From positions 1-6,073 of the forward strand of contig JAOQAA010000102.1 of the NCBI GenBank assembly GCA_025963815.1: a DNA stretch of 6,073 nucleotides. The letters are read 5' to 3'. The stretch comes from Capsulimonas sp. Lineage in GTDB: Bacteria > Armatimonadota > Armatimonadia > Armatimonadales > Capsulimonadaceae. Position numbers and translations under genes: made by a program. Positions 1 to 4,386 of the stretch are shown piece by piece (the first letter of the stretch is position 1; each line of letters begins with the position of its first letter). The notes under the pieces were generated by a model, which searched no databases, had not been told where the DNA came from, and saw nothing but the letters and a program-made list of their open reading frames with translations.

Positions 1-27
1 AGCGATCAGTGGGAGAAACGGCCATGA
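1..27 (+). CDS. 3' end of an upstream gene, probably the ExbB/TolQ/MotA-type partner of ExbD (partial)
   Basis: Reading frame 1 from the window edge gives eight residues (SDQWEKRP) and a TGA stop at 25-27. This stop overlaps the ATG of the next gene in an ATGA junction, the usual sign of translational coupling. Eight residues cannot identify a family. The assignment to an ExbB/TolQ/MotA-type proton-channel subunit is inference only, because ExbB normally lies directly upstream of ExbD in the same operon. The polar, charged tail is compatible with the cytoplasmic C-terminus of such a protein. The coding frame itself is fairly likely; the family is a guess from context. Confidence 0.5.
   Translation, partial: SDQWEKRP
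11..16 (+). promoter_or_regulatory. Ribosome binding site that decides the ExbD start
   Basis: GGGAGA lies seven bases before the ATG at 24. An in-frame GTG at 9 would overlap this element and has no Shine-Dalgarno sequence visible before it. The site therefore supports ATG 24, which also forms the ATGA overlap with the upstream stop. Confidence 0.6.
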
Positions 28-512
28 GACTGCCACAGCCGGAGATGCGGCGCGGACGCATCGAGATCATTCCGATGATCGACACGATCTTCTTTTTGCT
101 GGTCTTTTTCATGATCACCTGGCTGACCATGACGCATATGAAGGGCATGAACGTCAGCCTTCCACGCCAGACCAAGGCGGGCGGAAAGGCGCCGTCGTCG
201 GTGATGGTTTCGCTGTCGCCGCAGGGCGGCTATTATCTCGACAAACGCCCCGTCGCCCAGGGCGTCTGGAAAGAGCGGCTCACGAAATCGCTGATTGCGC
301 ACCCAAATTCAGTGGTGGTGCTCAATGTCGCCTCCACACAAAAGACACAGACCTTGATCGAACTGATGGACGAAGTGAATGGGGTCATCGCGGCCTCTCA
401 CACCCACGCCGAAGTTTTGATCGCAACGCCGCGCACCGGGAAGCCGGACACTTCTAAAAACGACGCGGAGGCGACATCAGGTAATTCCGGAGGATCCCAT
501 GACAACCGATAA
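24..512 (+). CDS. exbD: ExbD/TolR-family biopolymer transport protein
   Basis: This is the proton-channel subunit of an ExbB-ExbD (or TolQ-TolR) motor in the inner membrane, which uses the proton-motive force to move a TonB/TolA-like partner. The predicted protein is 162 residues, somewhat longer than typical ExbD/TolR because of a polar tail. After a short basic cytoplasmic N-terminus comes one membrane helix at about residues 15-35, containing the family signature IIPMIDTIFFLLVFFM. Asp20 is in the position of the essential channel aspartate (Asp25 of E. coli ExbD, Asp23 of TolR). The periplasmic domain follows, with family-like stretches NVSLPRQ and YYLDKRPV. The last 25 residues are a Ser/Gly/Asn/Lys-rich tail. 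The start at ATG 24 is preferred over GTG 9 because of the Shine-Dalgarno site and the ATGA overlap. The 3' end overlaps the next gene by 14 bases, so the two are probably translationally coupled. ExbD, TolR and related paralogues cannot be told apart from sequence alone. Confidence 0.93.
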   Translation: MRLPQPEMRRGRIEIIPMIDTIFFLLVFFMITWLTMTHMKGMNVSLPRQTKAGGKAPSSVMVSLSPQGGYYLDKRPVAQGVWKERLTKSLIAHPNSVVVLNVASTQKTQTLIELMDEVNGVIAASHTHAEVLIATPRTGKPDTSKNDAEATSGNSGGSHDNR

Positions 513-2697
513 GCGATTTCGATATTCCCTCGCGGCGTCCCTCGCTTTCAACGCCGCCTGCATCGCCGTTGTCGGCGGGGTCGCCGCCCATCGCGCCGTG
601 AGCCATCCGCATCCCCCAAAGGCGGGCGATATCCTGCACCCCAAGCCTCTCCAAATGGCCGCCGCGCCCGACGCAAACTCCAATACGGGAGCTCAGGAGA
701 AGGGGCTGCCTGGAACTGCGGGCGATGGCGACGGCGCTTCCGGTTCGAGGGGCGGTGGGTCCGCCGGACACGGGCATGGCAAGGGCGCATCAGAAGCGCG
801 TGAGGGCGATGGACGCGGCGTGGACGACGGCGGCGCGGAAGCTGCCGCCGCTATGGTAAAACAGCTCAAGCAGCTCGCGGTGCGCGGCGGTCTCACCGCC
901 ACCCAGCAGGCTCAGCTCGCGGAAGCCGAGGCGCGGCTCCAGGCCCATGAAGCGCGCCTGAAATCTCCCGCGACCCAATTCCCGGCGGGACAGCGCCCCA
1001 GCAGCCGCGACGCCAAGACGGCAAGTTCGCAAGACGCCCAGCCATCGGCAAGCGGCAAGACGCCCATGCAGGTAGCCAACGCCAAGTTGTCTCCCAACGA
1101 ACTCCAAACGGTGCGGCCAGGCCAGACTCCCGCCGAAGGTCCCGAGGGACGCAGCGAGCGGATCGGCGATCAGACCAAACCCGCCGGAGCGGACGGCGCG
1201 CCAAAAGAAGCTCAGGGCGCGTCCGGAGAGAAATCAAAACCGAGTTCGAAGATGTCCGTCATCACGCAGCCCTCGTCGCCGTCGAAGAACGGGCGCGGCG
1301 CCGCCGGCGGCAGCTCCATGGCGCCGAAAATGCTGAAGTACGGCAAGATGAAGCTCAATCTGGGAACGATCCATGGGACCCGGCCCAATGGCCCGGTCAC
1401 GGGCGGCGGTCTCGCGGACCAGCGCAATGTCGAAATCACGGCGCATATGGTCGTTGACGACCTCAAGAACCAGCCAAAAACCTTCAAGCCAAACAAACTC
1501 GTCAAGCGCTTCCCGGCGAACTGCAAAGGCGATCCCGGCAATACGTCCAAGTGCCTTCCCACTGGAGGGAACACAAGCCTGGGCGGCGGAACTCTGCACG
1601 GAAAGAACGACCATATCACGGGGATGAAGTACTGCGTCCCCGGGGCCGGTGGCCTGCCGTCCGCCGGTGGCGGGGGCGCCTCGGGAGGCGGCAAGCAGGC
1701 GCAGGGCCAAAAGACTGCCAGCGGTCAGAAGACGAGGTCTGGGCAAAAGCAGGGCGGCGGTCAGAAACAGGGAAGCGGACAGAAGGTCGCCAGCGGTCAG
1801 AAGACAGGCCAGGGACAACGTCAGGGCGGCGGAGGCAACTCGCCCAAGGGCGGCACGACCGCGTATGGCGCGACGCGCGGATCCTCTACGGTTGTCTCGC
1901 AGGCGTACCAGGGCGGCGGGGCTTCGAACGCGGAGGCGCATCGGGGCTGGGCGAACGGCCATGAGAACCCCAACGAGCCCGTCAAAACGAATCTCAATCC
2001 GCAGCATCTGCCAAGTTCCCACGGCGACGCGCACGACATGATCCCGGGCGCGAAGGCGCCGAGCGCCGATCGGAAATGGGTGTACGATCCGTCCGAACAC
2101 ACCGAAAGCGCGCCGCATGGCGAGCGCCCATCGCCGCTCGCGCAGTTCCGCGTTTCGGCCAATAGCATCGGCTCGATGAGCAAGTTCGGAACCATCGACT
2201 GGGCGCCGCCCGCCAAGACCGTCCGTAAAAAACAGCCTTTCGGCGGCGACGGATCCGGCCTCCTGGGAGTCTACTATCGGGGCAACGCGTTCAATCAGTT
2301 CGTCTTCAAGAAGCCCGATCGGAACATCGACTTCGAATGGAGCGGCCGAACGCCGGACGCGCGTCTGCCTGCGAACCGCGAGTATAGCGTCCGCTGGATG
2401 GGCAAGCTGGTCCCTAAAGTCACGGACACCTACACCATCATGACGTCATCCGACGACGGCGTGCGCCTCTACATCGACGGCAAACTCGTCATCTCCAACT
2501 GGACCACGCACGGCCCCGATGAAGACACAGTCACGATGCATCTGGAAGCCGGCCACGAGTATCAGATCAAATTAGAGTATTACGAAAACGGCTACGGCAT
2601 CGCCGAAATGCGTCTTTACTGGGAAGCGCCCAGCGTGCCGCGCGAATACATCCCGGAAAGCTGCCTGCGCTACCCCAAGGCGCGCGAGCTTCAGTAA
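499..2697 (+). CDS. TonB/TolA-like membrane-anchored protein with a Gln/Gly/Lys-rich spacer and C-terminal PA14 domain
   Basis: The predicted protein has 732 residues. Residues 1-9 are basic and 10-30 form one hydrophobic segment (signal anchor), giving an N-in topology with a large periplasmic part. Residues about 33-112 are Gly/Ser/His-rich, 113-155 are predicted helical or coiled (VKQLKQLAV, then QLAEAEARLQAHEARL), and 156-285 are a polar low-complexity linker. Residues about 287-385 are more ordered, with three cysteines (342, 352, 379). Residues 403-444 are seven tandem GQKxxx hexapeptides. Residues 588-720 match a PA14 domain: LLGVYYRG at the start, SSDDGVRLYIDG near 650-661, a conserved NW, and LEYYENGYGIAEMRLYW near the end. 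The Asp652-Asp653 pair is placed like the Asp-Asp calcium/sugar site of yeast Flo5-type PA14 adhesins. Known PA14 domains often bind carbohydrate. Its position after ExbD, where TonB or TolA usually lies, suggests an ExbB-ExbD-driven arm, but the usual TonB C-terminal domain is absent. ATG 499 has GGAGGA at 489-494. The function is inferred; the PA14 call is strong. Confidence 0.88.
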   Translation: MTTDKRFRYSLAASLAFNAACIAVVGGVAAHRAVSHPHPPKAGDILHPKPLQMAAAPDANSNTGAQEKGLPGTAGDGDGASGSRGGGSAGHGHGKGASEAREGDGRGVDDGGAEAAAAMVKQLKQLAVRGGLTATQQAQLAEAEARLQAHEARLKSPATQFPAGQRPSSRDAKTASSQDAQPSASGKTPMQVANAKLSPNELQTVRPGQTPAEGPEGRSERIGDQTKPAGADGAPKEAQGASGEKSKPSSKMSVITQPSSPSKNGRGAAGGSSMAPKMLKYGKMKLNLGTIHGTRPNGPVTGGGLADQRNVEITAHMVVDDLKNQPKTFKPNKLVKRFPANCKGDPGNTSKCLPTGGNTSLGGGTLHGKNDHITGMKYCVPGAGGLPSAGGGGASGGGKQAQGQKTASGQKTRSGQKQGGGQKQGSGQKVASGQKTGQGQRQGGGGNSPKGGTTAYGATRGSSTVVSQAYQGGGASNAEAHRGWANGHENPNEPVKTNLNPQHLPSSHGDAHDMIPGAKAPSADRKWVYDPSEHTESAPHGERPSPLAQFRVSANSIGSMSKFGTIDWAPPAKTVRKKQPFGGDGSGLLGVYYRGNAFNQFVFKKPDRNIDFEWSGRTPDARLPANREYSVRWMGKLVPKVTDTYTIMTSSDDGVRLYIDGKLVISNWTTHGPDEDTVTMHLEAGHEYQIKLEYYENGYGIAEMRLYWEAPSVPREYIPESCLRYPKARELQ
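1705..1830 (+). repeat. 18-bp tandem repeat encoding seven GQKxxx hexapeptides
   Basis: Seven contiguous 18-base units encode GQKTAS, GQKTRS, GQKQGG, GQKQGS, GQKVAS, GQKTGQ and GQRQGG (residues 403-444 of the PA14 protein). The Gly codon varies between ggc, ggt, ggg and gga, and Gln and Lys codons vary too. The amino-acid pattern is therefore better conserved than the DNA, which points to an old repeat kept for its protein properties: a flexible, cationic linker. Confidence 0.9.
2260..2658 (+). other. PA14 domain coding region
   Basis: This segment encodes residues 588-720 of the large protein. It has the beta-rich PA14 pattern: a GVYYRG opening, an aromatic W/F core (FEWSG, RWMGKL), the SSDDGVRLYIDGKLVI block, and the closing MRLYWEAP followed by IP. 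The length of about 133 residues fits the family. The domain is at the extreme C-terminus, so it would be the distal tip of a periplasmic arm. Confidence 0.88.
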
Positions 2698-2700
2698 ACG

Positions 2701-2740
2701 CAAAACATTGCCCACGGCTAGAACCATGGGCAATGTTTTG
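2701..2740. terminator. Bidirectional intrinsic terminator between convergent genes
   Basis: A perfect 14-bp inverted repeat (caaaacattgccca at 2701-2714, its exact reverse complement at 2727-2740) encloses a 12-base spacer. Two further G-C pairs (2716/2725, 2717/2724) can form inside after one mismatch. The outer part of each arm is A/T-rich (CAAAACA/TGTTTTG), so a T-rich segment appears at the 3' side in both directions. It begins three bases after the stop of the plus-strand PA14 gene and ends 31 bases from the stop of the minus-strand gene at 2772. This is the expected place for a shared terminator. Confidence 0.85.
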
Positions 2741-2771
2741 ACGTTACTCTGAAAACGCGCCGATGTGACGC

Positions 2772-3431
2772 TTATTTTTTGGGCGTGACGGTTATTTCGC
2801 CCACCAAACCGCGCATCGACGGATCCGTGGACTGCGAAGGACGCGCCATCTTCCCCATCGTCGATAGCGGCGTTTTTGACGGCGGAGGCGCCAATGGCGT
2901 GCCCATCATCGCCGATAGCCGAGGAGTGATCCGAGGCGACGCCACGCGTCCCATCGTCGGATGCGTTGTCTGAATATGCGGACGCTTCTTGACAGCGACT
3001 TTTGGAACGACTTTGTGAACCGCTACCGGCGCAACGGCCTTCACCTTCGCCGGCGGCGCGACGAAATCACCCATCATCGCGCTCACCGCCACCGGATCGG
3101 CGGCGTTCGCGGGGCGTGTCGTTCCCACGATCGACGCGACCGCCAGCGAAGCCGCCCAGGACAGGGCCGTCACGTACTTGCGGCGCGCGACGCGCACGCC
3201 GACCGGGCAGTCCTTCGTCATCATCGTCCCGTCTTTACGCTTGTAGAACCGCACGCAAAGCTTCCCCTCGGTCTGGGTCACCAGCGCCTGCGCTTCAGCG
3301 GTCGTCATCTCCGAGAGATTGTAAACATTACGGCGGCACTGCCCACAGAAGCGGACAGCGCCCTCCCCGTCCATCTCGGACCAGGACGCATGGCAGGGAC
3401 TGGCGATTTCGATTTGCTGCAATGGGATCAT
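2772..3431 (-). CDS. Uncharacterised membrane protein with an N-terminal five-Cys zinc-ribbon-like domain and Met-Gly/Pro repeats
   Basis: The predicted protein has 219 residues and no function I can name. Residues 1-80 carry the spaced pattern C13-x3-W17, FCGQC with Cys29/Cys32, VYNLSEMT at 36-43, LCVRFY with Cys59, and DCPVG with Cys75. I recognise this C..W..M..RFC..C...V...S.MT layout from N-termini of uncharacterised proteins in Bacteroidetes and other phyla (from memory, not searched). The CxxC and extra cysteines suggest a metal-binding fold. Residues about 86-103 are one hydrophobic segment, followed by an ANAAD stretch. Residues 112-219 are Ala/Pro/Lys-rich with Met-Gly units at 119-121, 160-161, 175-177 and 192-193, ending in GEITVTPKK. 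The likely topology is an N-terminal cytoplasmic Cys domain and a C-terminal tail outside. The ATG at 3431-3429 has AGGAG (3443-3439) seven bases upstream. It lies 85 bases downstream of the toxin gene on the same strand, and I found no clear terminator or promoter in that gap. Confidence 0.85.
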   Translation of the reverse strand: MIPLQQIEIASPCHASWSEMDGEGAVRFCGQCRRNVYNLSEMTTAEAQALVTQTEGKLCVRFYKRKDGTMMTKDCPVGVRVARRKYVTALSWAASLAVASIVGTTRPANAADPVAVSAMMGDFVAPPAKVKAVAPVAVHKVVPKVAVKKRPHIQTTHPTMGRVASPRITPRLSAMMGTPLAPPPSKTPLSTMGKMARPSQSTDPSMRGLVGEITVTPKK

Positions 3432-3516
3432 GATGGCGCTCCTGTGTTATCCGTCGATTCTTTTACGATTAATGGATGTGAGCGCGGATCATCCTCATAG
3501 CTTCAATTCCACAGAT

Positions 3517-3924
3517 CTATTGCCAGAGCAATTCGGTAGCGTCTCTCAACTGATCCACAACAGCCTCTCGCTCAATAGAATGACTGGCGACCGCCAGCGT
3601 GAGATTGGTTGCTTCATCATGAGTCATGGTCAGTCGGTAGCCGTTAAGGCGTAAGAACGTTAGACACGCGGCGAATGCCGCGCGTTTGTTGCCGTTTTCA
3701 AAGGCGTGGTTCTGATTTAGACTGACCAGATATTGCGCCGCCATCTCAATAATGGTCGGATAGATATATTCACCGCCCCAGGTATGGTGCGGAGCCATCA
3801 CGGCGGACTCCAGTAGGCCTGCATCTCGAATTGACTCCGACTCGCCTGGCGAATGTGAATGCACGGTCCGTTGATGCAGAGCAATCACTTGCTCTACGGA
3901 TAGAAAGACAATCTCCTCAGACAC
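3517..3924 (-). CDS. doc: Doc-family (death-on-curing, Fic-fold) toxin of a type II toxin-antitoxin pair
   Basis: The predicted protein has 135 residues, close to P1 Doc (126). Characterised Doc proteins are kinases that phosphorylate elongation factor Tu and stop translation. The core motif is HAFENGNKR at residues 73-81, matching the Doc pattern HxFx(D/N)(G/A)NKR, which differs from the HxFx(D/E)GNGRxxR of AMP-transferring Fic enzymes. The catalytic His is residue 73. Asn77 stands where P1 Doc has Asp70, a substitution I recall seeing in other homologues. Upstream, IRDAGLLESAV (32-42) and GGEYIYPT (50-57) are typical of the family. The start is a GTG at 3924-3922 with GAGGGA six bases upstream. 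It follows the antitoxin stop by 24 bases in the same operon. The sequence is visibly more AT-rich than gyrA and the PA14 gene, which may reflect horizontal acquisition. The gene looks intact. Whether it is active is not visible. Confidence 0.93.
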   Translation of the reverse strand: MSEEIVFLSVEQVIALHQRTVHSHSPGESESIRDAGLLESAVMAPHHTWGGEYIYPTIIEMAAQYLVSLNQNHAFENGNKRAAFAACLTFLRLNGYRLTMTHDEATNLTLAVASHSIEREAVVDQLRDATELLWQ

Positions 3925-3930
3925 GGTTGC

Positions 3931-3936
3931 TCCCTC
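3931..3936 (-). promoter_or_regulatory. Ribosome binding site supporting the GTG start of the Doc toxin
   Basis: On the minus strand GAGGGA lies six bases before the GTG at 3924-3922. It is the only good Shine-Dalgarno match in the 24-base gap after the antitoxin stop and supports this GTG start. Confidence 0.7.
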
Positions 3937-3948
3937 GCCTCAGTTTCC

Positions 3949-4182
3949 TTAGCTCGCATCCGCCAGCCGGCGCAGCGTCTCATCGTATTGCTCAAAGACG
4001 GCGTCCGCCGCTTCTTCGAACGTTTCACGTCGGCGCGGGGCCGCTGTCACAGGAGGAGTAATCACGATGCGCCCTGCCTCGAAGGAAACCTCCACCTCGT
4101 CCGTCACGCCCAGATGCTGAAGCATGTCTCGTGTCAGAATTAAGCCCTTGCTGTTGCCGATTTTTTGCAATGATCGAGTCAT
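3949..4182 (-). CDS. AbrB/MazE/SpoVT-fold antitoxin
   Basis: The predicted protein has 77 residues and is the antitoxin of the pair with the downstream Doc toxin. Residues 1-45 are a swapped-hairpin AbrB/MazE DNA-binding domain: SLQKIGNSKGLILTRDML, then LGVTDEVEVSFEAGRIVITP, a very typical layout. Residues 50-77 form a charged helical tail (FEEAADAVFEQYDETLRRL) in the position where MazE- and Phd-like antitoxins wrap their toxin. The family normally represses its own operon, alone or with the toxin. The start at ATG 4182-4180 is preferred over the longer in-frame ATG at 4218. GGAGGGA (4192-4186) precedes 4182 at good spacing. The base at 4218 lies inside the -10 box of the predicted promoter, so an mRNA starting near 4207 could not carry it. 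Doc is classically paired with a Phd-type antitoxin; an AbrB-fold partner is an alternative pairing. Confidence 0.9.
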   Translation of the reverse strand: MTRSLQKIGNSKGLILTRDMLQHLGVTDEVEVSFEAGRIVITPPVTAAPRRRETFEEAADAVFEQYDETLRRLADAS

Positions 4183-4185
4183 CAG

Positions 4186-4192
4186 TCCCTCC
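4186..4192 (-). promoter_or_regulatory. Ribosome binding site that decides the antitoxin start
   Basis: Minus-strand GGAGGGA lies just before the ATG at 4182-4180, with five bases between the GGAGG core and the ATG. The upstream ATG at 4218 has no such element. Confidence 0.75.
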
Positions 4193-4213
4193 AAAGCCAC
4201 TCTCATTTTATCC

Positions 4214-4242
4214 ATCATACCGTAAGAACATCGTCATGACAA
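4214..4242 (-). promoter_or_regulatory. Sigma70-type promoter of the antitoxin-toxin operon
   Basis: On the minus strand TTGTCA (4242-4237) and TATGAT (4219-4214) are separated by exactly 17 bases, each one mismatch from consensus. Transcription would start near 4207, giving a leader of about 25 bases to the ATG at 4182. The 8-bp palindrome GTCATGAC (4233-4240) overlaps the -35 box and could be an operator half or core for the AbrB-fold antitoxin; that part is inference. Confidence 0.8.
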
Positions 4243-4314
4243 GCGTCTTCCATGGCGTCTGCTGAAATCTGCTAAAGCAAACACTTGTACGAATGACGTT
4301 ACTCTGCCTCAATC

Positions 4315-4343
4315 TTGACATTAACTACCAAATAGGGTAAAAT
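4315..4343 (+). promoter_or_regulatory. Sigma70-type promoter of gyrA
   Basis: A perfect -35 box TTGACA (4315-4320) and a -10 box TAAAAT (4338-4343) are 17 bases apart. The expected start of transcription is near 4350, giving a leader of roughly 36 bases. It points away from the toxin-antitoxin promoter, with about 70 bases between the two -35 boxes. Confidence 0.85.
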
Positions 4344-4386
4344 ACTACCACTCTTTTGACTGGATTTTGTGTGAGAGGATTGAGAC

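Noticed and set aside
1234..2118. Open frame of 294 codons on the minus strand opposite the PA14 gene
   Set aside because: It is antisense to low-complexity Gly/Gln/Lys-coding sequence; the Arg/Leu/Ala-rich product reflects codon bias, not a gene.
2739..2751. 13-base exact match tgacgttactctg also present at 4294-4306
   Set aside because: One such match is about what chance gives in a 6-kb window; the copies show no shared context beyond being intergenic.
2961..3500. Plus-strand open frames across the minus-strand five-Cys gene
   Set aside because: The minus-strand frame has a coherent Cys motif, a membrane segment and a good ribosome site; the plus-strand products are Arg/His-rich shadows.
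3432..3516. Possible terminator or promoter in the gap between the toxin gene and the five-Cys gene
   Set aside because: Only a weak GGATG/CATCC pairing without a T-run and no convincing -35/-10 pair are visible, so transcription linkage of the two units stays open.
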